From Phycisphaerae bacterium (GTDB lineage Bacteria; Planctomycetota; Phycisphaerae; UBA1845): 44,628 nt of DNA. The position numbers were made by a program, and so were the translations under genes. Position 1 is the stretch's first letter, and every line of letters begins with the position of its first letter. The notes beneath the pieces are model-generated. The model saw nothing but the letters and a program-made list of their open reading frames with translations. It was not told the origin of the DNA and searched no databases. The DNA lies in the NCBI GenBank assembly GCA_030429365.1, contig JAUIEW010000008.1:1-44628 (forward strand), written 5' to 3'. Below are positions 8,324 through 16,944 of the stretch, in pieces.

Positions 8324-10411
8324 ATGTCATTTCTGCGCGCCCGATTTTGCCCCGTATTTCTAGCCACCTTGTCGATTTCGCTTTGTGCGTCACATGCACT
8401 TGCCGTCGAACCGTACATCGCGTCGGTCACCGCGACGGAAGTCAACGTCCGCAGCGGACCCAGCACGAACTATTACATCGTCACCAAGTTGAAGGCCGGC
8501 GATCGCGTTGAAGTTCGTGAAGAAGACGCGGGTTGGTTTGGCATCGTGCCGCCGCCCGGTTGCTTCAGTCTGATCTCAAAGCACTACGTTGATCTGGATG
8601 GAAAAGGTGGCGGCGTCGTCAATGGCAACAACGTGCGGGTGCGTGCGGGCTCCAATTACAGCCCGAGTCGCTACGCCGTTCAGGTGAAGTTGCATGAAGG
8701 CGATGAGGTCGAAGTTTTGGAAGACGGACCCGAAGGTTTTTTGAAAATCAAATCGCCAAAAGGTGCGTACGCCTGGATTCACGGCGAGTTGGTCGCGCGA
8801 ACATCGGAGCAGTGGGTTGATTCGTCCAAGTTCGAATCAAAACCTGTTGCTTCATCAGCAACCACGTCAAACCCGCCACCCGCAATTTCAACTGCGTCGA
8901 CTTCAAAGCCGCCGGCTGCCGTCGCTGACGTAAAGCCGAAGAGCATCACCGAATCATCGCCGCGCATGAGCGAAGCCACACCACCTTCGTCAACACAGTC
9001 ATCGAGTGACGCTGCGATTCGACCGAATCGCCAGTCGGCAGCGTCGACCGATCGCGTTGCGGTCTACACGTGGAGCGAAGAGTCAGGCGGGAAGATCAAG
9101 CGAACGGATTCCAACGCGCTTGCGACCAAGTCGGGCGCGACCACGACCACGACATCGCAGGGCATGTCAATCAGCGATGACAAAGTCGCCAACGTCGGTG
9201 CGCAACCGAGTATCACGATTACAAAACCGGCTGACCGCGAAGAGGTTACAAGCACGACCTCCACTCAATCGATGACGTCGAATTCCGGGATGGCGACCAC
9301 GCCGAACATGTCTTCGACGACCACGCCGCAGCCCACCTCGCGCGGCACGCAGTTTTCGAGCGATTCGACGGGACAGGTTGCGGTCATCAAGTGGGATGAT
9401 GCCAAGCAATCGACAACGACCAGCACAATGTCGCGCCCTCAGCCAACCGTTGCGACCAACCAGCCAACTGTCGTGACCAACCAGCCGAGCACCGCGACAC
9501 CGTCGCCAAATACCCAGGCCCTGAGCGGTACGCAAGGGATGACGTCGGAGCCGATGTACGTGCAGCCGAATTCGAGTTCGACGACGTCGAGTCAGTCGAT
9601 CACCCAGATGACCAGCACCACCACCGTTTCCCCGCCGGTACAGTCAACCACAAGCATGGTGGTCACGTCGGCTCCTGTTGAGCCCACTGCTCCGACGGTC
9701 ATTCCGTATACCGGTGTCGATCCGCGTGCCGAGTTGAAACTGATCGACGACGAGATGATGCGGGAATTGGACAAGCCGCTGGAGCAGCGACAGTTCGGCG
9801 AGTTGATGGCCAAGTATCGCGGAGTCATGCAAGCCAATGTGGATGAAGCGTCGCGGCTTTACGCCGAACGACGGCTTCACCAGTTGGAAGTGCTGGCCAT
9901 CCGAATCAATGCGGTCGGGCAGATCAACAACTTGGTTTCCGAAGTTGTCGAAACGCGCCACACCGCGTCGCAACAACGGGCCACGTTCACCACAACTTCG
10001 GTCGAGCGACCCAGTGTTGGGTACGCTGCTGTCGGCGAACTGCGTGAAAGCCTGGTGTTTTCTTCGCCGGTGGGCCCGCGTCGCTATCGTTTGATTGACC
10101 CAAACGATGCGGTTCCGCGTACGCTTTGTTACGTTGAGATTCCCCGTGACTCGGCGATTGATGTCAGCCAATACCTTGGCCGGATCGTTGGCGTGAGATC
10201 GTCACGCGACTATGTCGAAACCGGCAACGTCGATCCCATTTCGGTGTTGGTGGCCAGCTCGATCGAGCCGGTCAGCGGGAATGTCAGCGCGTCGGTCTCG
10301 ACGAGCACGTCGCAGAGCGTGGCGCCAGCCCCTGGTATTACATATCCCGAAGATTCGAGCAGCACCGATCAGATTGCGATTCGCCCGATGGTGCCCACGT
10401 ACAATCCGTGA
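8324..10411 (+). CDS. Exported SH3-domain protein with Thr/Ser-rich linker
   Basis: The 695-residue protein starts at ATG 8324, behind an AAAGGA ribosome site, with a signal peptide (FLATLSISLCASHALA). Two bacterial SH3-like repeats follow at about residues 30-95 and 100-160 (ATEVNVRSGPSTNYYIVTKL; GNNVRVRAGSNYSPSRYAVQ). Residues about 165-465 are low-complexity Ser/Thr/Pro/Gln with a small tandem repeat (ATNQPTVVTNQP). About residues 467-645 form a helical then beta-rich domain I do not recognise (ELKLIDDEMMRELDKPLEQR to YLGRIVGVRSSRDYVE). Short motifs of the type DRVAVYTW, GQVAVIKW and DQIAIRPM recur. SH3-like domains often bind cell-wall or envelope ligands, so an envelope role is inferred; no catalytic motif is visible. 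Confidence 0.8.
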   Translation: MSFLRARFCPVFLATLSISLCASHALAVEPYIASVTATEVNVRSGPSTNYYIVTKLKAGDRVEVREEDAGWFGIVPPPGCFSLISKHYVDLDGKGGGVVNGNNVRVRAGSNYSPSRYAVQVKLHEGDEVEVLEDGPEGFLKIKSPKGAYAWIHGELVARTSEQWVDSSKFESKPVASSATTSNPPPAISTASTSKPPAAVADVKPKSITESSPRMSEATPPSSTQSSSDAAIRPNRQSAASTDRVAVYTWSEESGGKIKRTDSNALATKSGATTTTTSQGMSISDDKVANVGAQPSITITKPADREEVTSTTSTQSMTSNSGMATTPNMSSTTTPQPTSRGTQFSSDSTGQVAVIKWDDAKQSTTTSTMSRPQPTVATNQPTVVTNQPSTATPSPNTQALSGTQGMTSEPMYVQPNSSSTTSSQSITQMTSTTTVSPPVQSTTSMVVTSAPVEPTAPTVIPYTGVDPRAELKLIDDEMMRELDKPLEQRQFGELMAKYRGVMQANVDEASRLYAERRLHQLEVLAIRINAVGQINNLVSEVVETRHTASQQRATFTTTSVERPSVGYAAVGELRESLVFSSPVGPRRYRLIDPNDAVPRTLCYVEIPRDSAIDVSQYLGRIVGVRSSRDYVETGNVDPISVLVASSIEPVSGNVSASVSTSTSQSVAPAPGITYPEDSSSTDQIAIRPMVPTYNP

Positions 10412-10424
10412 TAAGCTTCGCGTC

Positions 10425-10443
10425 GGCCCCGCAGGTTGGGGCC
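10425..10443. other. GC-rich hairpin between the SH3-protein gene and the next small gene
   Basis: GGCCCC and GGGGCC pair across a 7-base loop. No T-tract follows, so it is not a typical intrinsic terminator. It could shield the 3' end of the upstream message or attenuate read-through into the small gene. Confidence 0.3.
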
Positions 10444-10481
10444 AACGGAAACAGTTGTTTGTGGATTGGAGTTGGCAGGTG

Positions 10482-10676
10482 ATGAAGAGAAACAATCGTA
10501 AACTGGTTAAGAGGGTCGCGGCGATCATGTCGGCAGGCGTGTTGTTCCAGACCGGGCAGTGCTCGGTGGATGGGCAGGCGTTGTTGGCGGACTTGGTCAC
10601 TTCGGTCGCGTCGGTCTATGTGACGGACTATGTTTTCGACCAGTTTAACATCAGCCAGTCTCCATTCGGATTCTAA
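10482..10676 (+). CDS. Small exported protein of unknown function
   Basis: The 64-residue frame starts at ATG 10482 with a GGAG ribosome site about 10 bases upstream. It has a basic N-terminus (MKRNNRKLVKR), a short hydrophobic stretch (VAAIMSAGVLF) and a cysteine at residue 27 in a context (TGQC) that is not a proper lipobox. The rest is a short amphipathic region ending in an aromatic tail (VFDQFNISQSPFGF). I do not recognise the family. Small Sec-type proteins of this layout are common in planctomycetes. It lies 70 bases after the SH3-protein gene, so co-transcription is possible. Confidence 0.55.
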   Translation: MKRNNRKLVKRVAAIMSAGVLFQTGQCSVDGQALLADLVTSVASVYVTDYVFDQFNISQSPFGF

Positions 10677-10774
10677 GGCGGCTGACACAACGCTCAGTCT
10701 GATTGCTGCAGCGAATCAAGGCAAACGGTACTCAACTCGCGCGTTGATTTATCGCGTCAACCAGATCGCACTTT

Positions 10775-11779
10775 ATGGCTTCAGAATGGAAGAATATCAG
10801 CGTCGTCGGTGACGGAGCGATGGGCACCGTGTGTGCGCTGATCCTCGCCGATGCAGGTTTTGACGTGATGCTCTGGAGCAATTTTCCCGAGCAAGCCGAC
10901 GAACTTCAGCGACATCGCGAGAACAAACGATTCCTCGCCGGATTCAAGTTTCCCGACAATCTTTCCGTGACGGCCGATCCAGCCGCCGCGCTCGCGAAGC
11001 CCGATCTGATTGTCTCGGCGATCCCCTGTCAATTCATCCGAAGCGTTTGGCAAAAGCTGGCCAGCTTCCACAACGCGCCAACGCCGGTCGTCGCCGTATC
11101 AAAAGGTATCGAAGTTGAAACGCTGATGGTTTCGACGCAGATCATCGAAAGTGTTTTGGCAGCAGGTACGCCGGTGGCGGCTCTTTCGGGCCCGAGCATC
11201 GCGCCGGAACTTGCCGCCAAGAAACCGTGCACCGTCGTCGTGGCCGCCGCTGATCACCAACTGGCGACGCGCATCCAGTGCGCATTTAGCAACGACTATC
11301 TCCGCGTCTATACCAATGATGACGTCATCGGTGTTGAGATTTCAGGCGCCACCAAGAATGTCATTGCGCTGGCGGCTGGCATCATCGATGGCATCGATGC
11401 CGGTTGCAACGCCAAAGCCGCGCTGTTGACGCGCGGCGTTGTTGAGATCACCCGTCTGGGCAAAGCATTTGGTGCAAAGGCGTCGACGTTTACCGGGTTG
11501 GCGGGCGTCGGCGACTTGGTGACCACGTGTATTTCGCCAGTCGGTCGCAATCGAAGCGCCGGTGAAAAGATCGGTCGCGGTATGACGGCGCGGGAAGCGA
11601 TTGCGGACACGACGTCGGTCATCGAAGGCATCGCCACCACCCACGCAGTGCTCAAACTTGCGGAGAAACATGGCGTCGACATGCCCATCACCCGGGCTGT
11701 CGGATCGGTGCTCGATCAAAAAGCCTCTCCACGCGAGGCGATCAGCACGCTTATGACCCGCGAACTCACCAACGAATAG
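10775..11779 (+). CDS. gpsA: Glycerol-3-phosphate dehydrogenase [NAD(P)+]
   Basis: The 334-residue protein matches GpsA along its length: Rossmann loop VVGDGAMGTVCALILA near the N-terminus, PDLIVSAIPCQFIR, AVSKGIEVETL, ALSGPSIAPELAAKKPC, the catalytic-lysine helix EISGATKNVIALAAGIIDG, and FTGLAGVGDLVTTC followed by GRNRSAGEKIGRG. The enzyme reduces dihydroxyacetone phosphate to sn-glycerol 3-phosphate for phospholipid synthesis in the cytoplasm. One difference is GDGAMGT where many homologues have GAGxWGT. ATG 10775 is the natural start. No operon partner is evident. Confidence 0.96.
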   Translation: MASEWKNISVVGDGAMGTVCALILADAGFDVMLWSNFPEQADELQRHRENKRFLAGFKFPDNLSVTADPAAALAKPDLIVSAIPCQFIRSVWQKLASFHNAPTPVVAVSKGIEVETLMVSTQIIESVLAAGTPVAALSGPSIAPELAAKKPCTVVVAAADHQLATRIQCAFSNDYLRVYTNDDVIGVEISGATKNVIALAAGIIDGIDAGCNAKAALLTRGVVEITRLGKAFGAKASTFTGLAGVGDLVTTCISPVGRNRSAGEKIGRGMTAREAIADTTSVIEGIATTHAVLKLAEKHGVDMPITRAVGSVLDQKASPREAISTLMTRELTNE

Positions 11780-11933
11780 TAGGCCGATGCGTTTTGGGAT
11801 GTGTCGTGTTTGCGTCCGTTTGGTAGCTGATCTGTTGTGGCCCGTGTTTCTTGGTTTGCCGTGGCGATTTCGTTACGATTGACTCCAGGCAAACTCACAC
11901 ACCAAACAAGAGCAAATAGCGGAAGGGAAAAGC

Positions 11934-13451
11934 ATGAAAATCCGTCCGATCAAGGCATCGGTTGGCGTAGCTGTCTTATCGTTGGCCCTGAACGTCGCGC
12001 ATGGCGAAACCCCCAAGGCATCCGTCGACGCAAAGCAACAATCAGCGAGTAAGGTGGTCGTCAGCGAGAGCGAGCTGGCGAACTTGACGCCGTCGCAGCG
12101 CGAATTTGTTGAGCGTCTGATGAAAGTGCCCGCCCACAAGCGGCGCGGATCGTTTTGCGTCGCGCCTGGAACGTCGCAAGACTACATCGACCTGCTCGAT
12201 CGCTTGATGTTTGAAGGGGTTGACGATTCGCAGCGCTACGTCCACACCACGCGGTGGCCGGGATCGCAGGGAAGTCCCTTTGCCATGACCTACAGCTTCG
12301 TGCCCGACGGGACCGCAGTCCCCGCGGACAGTGGCTTACCGGGCGGGAGCAACCAGATCCATTCGCTCTTTGGTGGTCTGTTTGGAAGCACCTCGGCGTG
12401 GCAAAGCATTTTCACTGAGTCGTTTGAGACATGGGGGAGTGCGTCGGGTCTCAGCTATACCCAAGTGGGCGATGACGGCGCGCCGCTGTTTGGCTCGGCT
12501 GGTTCCGGCGCCCGCGGCGACACGCGGATTTCATCCATTCCGCTTGACGGATTCAATGGGGTGCTGGCCTACAACCAGTTTCCCAATGCGGTGTTCGGGA
12601 CGGTTGGTGGGGGCGACATGGTGCTCGATGCCAATGACGGACCCAACTGGGCCGATTCTGCAAACGACTATCGATTCTTACGCAACACCATCATGCATGA
12701 GCATGGACATGGCATCGGATTGATGCACGTTTGTCCGGACAACAGCAGCAAACTGATGGAGCCCGCGATCAACCTCAATTTCTCCGGTCCTCAGTTGGAT
12801 GATATTCGGTCGGGGCAGCGCCACTATGGCGATGTGTTTGAGGCGAACGATTCGGTTGGCAGTGCGTCGAATCTTGGCACGTTTCATAACCGAACCGACG
12901 TCTACGAAGACCTGAGCATCGACGACAACAGCGACGTTGATGTGTACGCGTTTTCGGTTCCGGACAATGCGGAATTGGATGTGACGCTATCGCCGGTTGG
13001 CAACAGTTATCAGTCGGCTGAGCAGGTGTTCTTCGGTTGCCTGTTCGTCAGTCCGGTGACGGTCAACGCGCTGTCGATTCACAATCTCAACATGACTCTG
13101 CTCGACACCGACGGTTCGACGACGCTTTTGACAGCCGCCAGCAATGGTTCCGGTCAAAGTGAATCGATCAATGGTTTTTCGCTGCCTGGCGCCGGGACGT
13201 ATTACCTTCAAGTTTCCGCTTCGACGTCGACCAATGATATCCAGTTGTACGATCTGAGCATCGAAGTCGGTGTGCCTGCGGGTGATGGCGATGCCGATGA
13301 TGACAATGATGTCGACCTTGAAGACTTCATGGTCATGCAGCAATGTGTCGGGCCGGTCAGTGCCGGCTGCGGCGCGCTGGACACGGATGCCGATGGCGAC
13401 ATCGATGACGGCGATCTGGCAGGGTTTGTTGGTGCATTGGTTGGACCGTAA
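11934..13451 (+). CDS. Secreted matrixin-like zinc metalloprotease with dockerin-like tail
   Basis: The 505-residue protein has a signal peptide (about residues 1-24, VLSLALNVAHG) behind a GGAAGGGA ribosome site. The zinc motif HEHGHGIGLMH (His255, Glu256, His259, His265) is followed by SSKLMEP with the Met-turn, as in matrixins (M10). About residues 300-440 resemble a bacterial pre-peptidase C-terminal beta domain (VDVYAFSVPDNAELDVTLSP). The final 60 residues hold Asp-rich EF-hand-like loops (GDGDADDDNDVDLEDF, DTDADGDIDDGDLAGF) as in planctomycete dockerin-like modules. It probably acts outside the cytoplasm on proteins. No cohesin-type partner is seen here. Confidence 0.88.
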   Translation: MKIRPIKASVGVAVLSLALNVAHGETPKASVDAKQQSASKVVVSESELANLTPSQREFVERLMKVPAHKRRGSFCVAPGTSQDYIDLLDRLMFEGVDDSQRYVHTTRWPGSQGSPFAMTYSFVPDGTAVPADSGLPGGSNQIHSLFGGLFGSTSAWQSIFTESFETWGSASGLSYTQVGDDGAPLFGSAGSGARGDTRISSIPLDGFNGVLAYNQFPNAVFGTVGGGDMVLDANDGPNWADSANDYRFLRNTIMHEHGHGIGLMHVCPDNSSKLMEPAINLNFSGPQLDDIRSGQRHYGDVFEANDSVGSASNLGTFHNRTDVYEDLSIDDNSDVDVYAFSVPDNAELDVTLSPVGNSYQSAEQVFFGCLFVSPVTVNALSIHNLNMTLLDTDGSTTLLTAASNGSGQSESINGFSLPGAGTYYLQVSASTSTNDIQLYDLSIEVGVPAGDGDADDDNDVDLEDFMVMQQCVGPVSAGCGALDTDADGDIDDGDLAGFVGALVGP

Positions 13452-13471
13452 ACCAGCATTGTCAAAACAAA

Positions 13472-13515
13472 GAAATGGCATCCACGCGATTGGCGCGGAT
13501 GCCATTTCTATTTTG
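13472..13515. terminator. Bidirectional intrinsic terminator
   Basis: AAATGGCATCC-a-CGCG pairs with CGCGGATGCCATTT across a short loop, with a single bulged A. TATTTTG follows on the plus strand and CTTTGTTTTGAC on the minus strand. It sits between the convergent metalloprotease and DUF1579-like genes and can serve both. Confidence 0.8.
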
Positions 13516-13567
13516 TCTCGATCGTCACGCGAGTGACAAGCGTTATCGATTGAAATCGCGACGCGAA

Positions 13568-14260
13568 TTATTCAGCGTTGGCGACAGTCTTGTCACGCGT
13601 GTAAGTGATTTCCATGGTCTTCATTTCCGGCTGACCGGGCATCGTCATGTACATCTCGAACACGTGCTTGTCCTTGTCGATTTCTTTGTCGACCATTCGC
13701 GTTTTGTATTCCATGCCCGGCATCATTTGACCGCCACCAACGTAGGTGGTGGTCTTGGTGGCCTCATCATAGGTGCCTTCAGATGGCATGAAACCGGTGC
13801 TCATGTCATCAAACCAGACGGAGACGTATTTCTGTTTGGCGTTGTCATATCCATAGATGCCACGGCCATGGAAAGGCTTGCCGTCGAATTCGGAAGTGAA
13901 ATCTTCCTGGATGTAGCGGCCGCCCATGATGGACTTCACGACGGATTTTCCCTTGCCGATCACCGGCTCGCCCGGTCCCATCCAGTGCTTGAGCTCGGCA
14001 TTCCAGGTGCCGACAGCCTCTTTTAGTTTGGCGTGCTGCGGGCCAGGCTCCTGCATCTTCATCATGGCTTCATGCATCGCATCCTGCGAATGCTCGTCGC
14101 CATCTTTGTGCCCGTGACCTGCGTGACCATGATCATGCCCATCGCCGTGCTCGTGCCCATGCCCATGATCGGCTTTCGGCTCGTCAGCCACGACCGAAGG
14201 TACCATCAACGCGAATCCAAAAACGGCCATTGCTCCCAACAGATATCCAAAACGTTTCAT
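13568..14260 (-). CDS. Exported DUF1579-like protein with His-rich N-terminus
   Basis: The 230-residue protein starts at ATG 14258-14260 behind a GAAAGGG ribosome site. A signal peptide (GAMAVFGFALMVPSVVA, cleavage near residue 25) leads to a segment at residues 31-57 with ten histidines, mostly as HGH and HDH pairs, which looks metal-binding. The remainder is a beta-rich DUF1579-type domain (AVGTWNAELKHWMGPGEPV, SIMGGRYIQEDF, GIYGYDNAKQKYVSVWFDDM). The family has no settled function. The protein is exported. A sigma70-like promoter at 14348-14376 reads toward it. Confidence 0.83.
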   Translation of the reverse strand: MKRFGYLLGAMAVFGFALMVPSVVADEPKADHGHGHEHGDGHDHGHAGHGHKDGDEHSQDAMHEAMMKMQEPGPQHAKLKEAVGTWNAELKHWMGPGEPVIGKGKSVVKSIMGGRYIQEDFTSEFDGKPFHGRGIYGYDNAKQKYVSVWFDDMSTGFMPSEGTYDEATKTTTYVGGGQMMPGMEYKTRMVDKEIDKDKHVFEMYMTMPGQPEMKTMEITYTRDKTVANAE

Positions 14261-14593
14261 CTCAAGACCCTTTCGAAGTTTGATTACGGTTCCATCGCCA
14301 AGCCCGGTGTGAATGGGCAGATTGTCATTTTTTGTCTGACGCACGCAACCCTAACAAAAACAGAACAATGCGTCAAGTAAAGTATGAATTGCATCGTGTT
14401 GGCCCTATGTATTAGGCAAAAGTGCACTCTCGGCCTCGGAATTAGCGATTTCCTACGGCTTCGATTAGTACATTGTAAGGAACCCCGTAAGGCGATGCTT
14501 GATTGTTCTTGCGGAGACGGTGGAAAATGAAATCCAATTGTCGACGACACGGCGCATTTCGCGCGGCCCATCAGTTGGTGACAGGATTGCGTT
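14261..14593. other. Intergenic region between the DUF1579-like and zinc-ribbon genes
   Basis: About 330 bases between divergent genes. It holds the minus-strand promoter at 14348-14376 and a pair of 7-base inverted repeats TGACGCA (14337-14343) and TGCGTCA (14369-14375) that bracket the -10 box and overlap the -35 box, as an operator might. For the plus-strand gene I see no convincing promoter. Confidence 0.45.
14348..14376 (-). promoter_or_regulatory. Sigma70-like promoter for the DUF1579-like gene
   Basis: Read on the minus strand: TTGACG at 14376-14371, 17 bases, then TAGGGT at 14353-14348. The leader to the ATG would be about 80 bases. An inverted repeat overlaps the -35 box, which suggests regulation by a dimeric protein. 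Confidence 0.5.
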
Positions 14594-15028
14594 GTGAGCT
14601 TCTTAATTTCAAAACCATGCCAGTGTCGCGATGAACCCCAAGAGCGGGTTGTCCTGGTTGGGCTTCGCGAGATCGTTGAATTCAATCCGCGATCGACGTG
14701 GGTTGGGCTGTTCTTTATCGCCCTGATGCTCCCACTGATTCCCCTCGTTGTTGCGCTTCGAAGCAGGGCAATGATGGCCGTGTTGGGGCCAAGTCTTGGA
14801 TGGTTGCTGTACAGGTTCACGCCGCTTGCCGCGCTCGCCTGCCCGAAGTGCAAGCACCTGCACCGCATTGAGTTCAGCCGGGAAGCGCCGGCGCACTGGT
14901 ACCCTGACGAGTTTCCGGAGTCGATCTGTCAGGGATGTGGTAACTACCTGGGCGGTCTAAGGCACGCACACTGTCCCATGTGCGGTGAACATGTGCCCGA
15001 GTGCTGGCTTAACGTGGATGTAGCTTAG
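14594..15028 (+). CDS. Membrane protein with zinc-ribbon tail, unknown function
   Basis: The 144-residue frame starts at GTG 14594 without a strong ribosome site. Two hydrophobic stretches at about residues 35-75 (STWVGLFFIALMLPLIPLVV; AVLGPSLGWLLYRFTPLAAL) could form a hairpin in the membrane. The C-terminal 60 residues hold three Cys pairs (CPKCKH, CQGCG, CPMCGEH) arranged like zinc ribbons. I do not recognise the family and infer no function. Its stop overlaps by 4 bases the stop of the convergent radical SAM gene, so the two messages share their 3' ends. Confidence 0.6.
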   Translation: MSFLISKPCQCRDEPQERVVLVGLREIVEFNPRSTWVGLFFIALMLPLIPLVVALRSRAMMAVLGPSLGWLLYRFTPLAALACPKCKHLHRIEFSREAPAHWYPDEFPESICQGCGNYLGGLRHAHCPMCGEHVPECWLNVDVA

Positions 15029-16626
15029 GCGGTGCCGCGCGATGTGAAGAGCGTCTGGGGTGTTTCGATCAACGCCCGAGCCAAGCGCTTGGCAACTGCG
15101 ACCATCCCTTTCGCGCGCAACGTGTTCCATCGCGCTTTGTAGTAACGCATCCTCGTCATGATTGCCGGACCCGTCACGAAGCGCAACTTGTACGCCGGGG
15201 TGATCGTGCGATAGAAGTGAAAAGCAACGACCGCCAGCCCACCCGGTTTGTTCGCGTATCGATCGAACAGCGTCTGGTAGCGCTGCAACAAGGCGTTGTC
15301 GATGCCATCTTGTGTCAGCACCGTGCCCGAGTAGTAGTTGTCGGCAGTGTCGGATGGGTCGTACATCCCCATCTGGATGGTTTGATCGTAGAGCTTGGTG
15401 CCCTTGAGCGGATAGAAGATGCTGAACTGGGCGCTCGTCGGCATGATCTTTCGCATGATGTCCCAGGTCTTGAGCATCGAGGTCACATCCTGACCGGGCA
15501 GGCCCAGCATGGTGAATGCGTGCACCTTGACGTTGTATTTCTTGGGCAGCGTAAACGCTTCGATGAGCACGTTGACCTTGGTGCGGCGATCGAGCAGGCT
15601 CGTGCGCAGGTCCTCGTCACCGCTTTCCAGACCGATCGCGACGTAATGCAATCCGGCGTCGGCGATGATCTCGATCTTTTCTTCCGAGATGCACTCGGGC
15701 CGCTCCATGATGCTGAAGGGCGCGGCGATTTCTTTCTTGTACAGGTCGCGGAAATGCTTGAGGCGTTCGACGCCTGTCAGCCAGATTTCATCGACCCAGT
15801 AGACAAAATCCAGTGATCCAAACGCTTCGCGGAATGCGGCTAACTCTTCGACGATGCGCTCGGGTGATTTTTCGCGCCGCCAGCGACCCTGCCCCGAATA
15901 CGAATCCATCAGTGCGTGGTTTGAACAGTACGTGCAAGTGAACGGGCAGCCGCGACTTCCCTCGATGGCTGCGACCATATTGACGCCGCCCATGATGCCG
16001 GCGATGTATGAGTCGCGGAAATGAATGTCGCCGAAGATTTTCCAATCGGGCAGCGGCACCTCGTCGAGGTTGTGGATGAGGTTGCGCTTGTCGGTCTTGA
16101 CGACTTCGCCATCCACATTGACCCACGTATTCGGAATGCCGGCCAGCGGTTTGTTTTTTGCAACGGCGCGGAGAATGTCCATGATCGCGCCTTCGCCTTC
16201 GCCCAAGACGATCGCGTCGCAGTCGCCGATGGTTTCGTCCGGGGCGTGCGTCGGATGCGGTCCGCCGATGATCTGCGTGATACCGAGCGACTGCGCCCAG
16301 GCGAGCATTTTCTGAGTTAGCGGCCACTCGTTGGAACGAACGGAGTAACCGAGGATGTCGGGCTTCTCGCGTTCGACCATGGCTTTGAATGCGTCGAACT
16401 CCGTGCCACGCTTTATTCCCGTGATGTCGAACAGACAAACGTCTGCGCCGATCTGTTTCGCACAAGCCGAAAGGACAGCCACGCCCAGTTGCGGCGTGCG
16501 AACACGCTGAACGTTGGGATACACCAGCATCAATTTGACGGACGCCCCATCGGGCAGAGGCGTAAAGTCCATGACCGCATCGGGTTTGGGTTGATCCGGC
16601 AGCGACAGTTGCACGAGTTGCGTCAT
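15025..16626 (-). CDS. B12-binding-type radical SAM protein
   Basis: The 533-residue protein begins with a cobalamin-binding-like Rossmann domain (residues about 30-165; KLMLVYPNVQRVRTPQLGVA, GPHPTHAPDETIGD). A radical SAM core follows with the CxxxCxxC cluster motif at Cys227, Cys231 and Cys234 (RGCPFTCTYC). The N-terminal domain lacks a DxHxxG cobalamin motif, as in many BchE-like members, so B12 use is uncertain. A helical C-terminal region of about 130 residues follows (DNYYSGTVLTQDGIDNALLQ onward). Members modify lipids, cofactors or carbohydrates. The divergent polysaccharide-export genes make a role in glycan or lipid modification possible, but this is inference. Confidence 0.88.
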   Translation of the reverse strand: MTQLVQLSLPDQPKPDAVMDFTPLPDGASVKLMLVYPNVQRVRTPQLGVAVLSACAKQIGADVCLFDITGIKRGTEFDAFKAMVEREKPDILGYSVRSNEWPLTQKMLAWAQSLGITQIIGGPHPTHAPDETIGDCDAIVLGEGEGAIMDILRAVAKNKPLAGIPNTWVNVDGEVVKTDKRNLIHNLDEVPLPDWKIFGDIHFRDSYIAGIMGGVNMVAAIEGSRGCPFTCTYCSNHALMDSYSGQGRWRREKSPERIVEELAAFREAFGSLDFVYWVDEIWLTGVERLKHFRDLYKKEIAAPFSIMERPECISEEKIEIIADAGLHYVAIGLESGDEDLRTSLLDRRTKVNVLIEAFTLPKKYNVKVHAFTMLGLPGQDVTSMLKTWDIMRKIMPTSAQFSIFYPLKGTKLYDQTIQMGMYDPSDTADNYYSGTVLTQDGIDNALLQRYQTLFDRYANKPGGLAVVAFHFYRTITPAYKLRFVTGPAIMTRMRYYKARWNTLRAKGMVAVAKRLARALIETPQTLFTSRGTA

Positions 16627-16944
16627 GGCCTATTCCATCCATTGAACAGGTGAATCGAAATCTGGGTCGACTGTGGTCAGCCGGGCAAGCGCTGTCCTCA
16701 TCGGGCAGGCGTTTCTCAGCGCTCGCTCATGTTGTTATCGGTGCTTTCGCCGCTCCATGTAATCAAGACGCCGGATAAAGATGGGCCCTGTGATCAGTTT
16801 TCAAGGGGCAGTCGTCAACTCAAACTGAACACGTCTCGACAATGTCGGGTTTTGACCCCTACTGCCCAAAAGAACGGACTTCAAACGTCCGAAAAAGCAT
16901 TAGGAAGCGTGCATGAATTCCGCCCTCATTCGTATGGGGTCTCG
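16627..16944. other. Intergenic region between the radical SAM and ABC permease genes
   Basis: About 320 bases between divergent genes. A weak hairpin CGGAC-N7-GTCCG lies at 16875-16891, followed by AAAAAG. The plus frame is open from 16729 but that part has low-quality coding character and no family match. No promoter with good boxes is visible. Confidence 0.35.

Noticed and set aside
9441-9500. Tandem repeat in the SH3-protein gene as a mobile or phase-variable element
   Set aside because: It is a short imperfect protein repeat within a low-complexity linker, with no long homopolymer or perfect short repeat.
10212-10481. Upstream extension of the small exported protein
   Set aside because: It overlaps the end of the SH3-protein gene in another frame; the start at 10482 has its own ribosome site.
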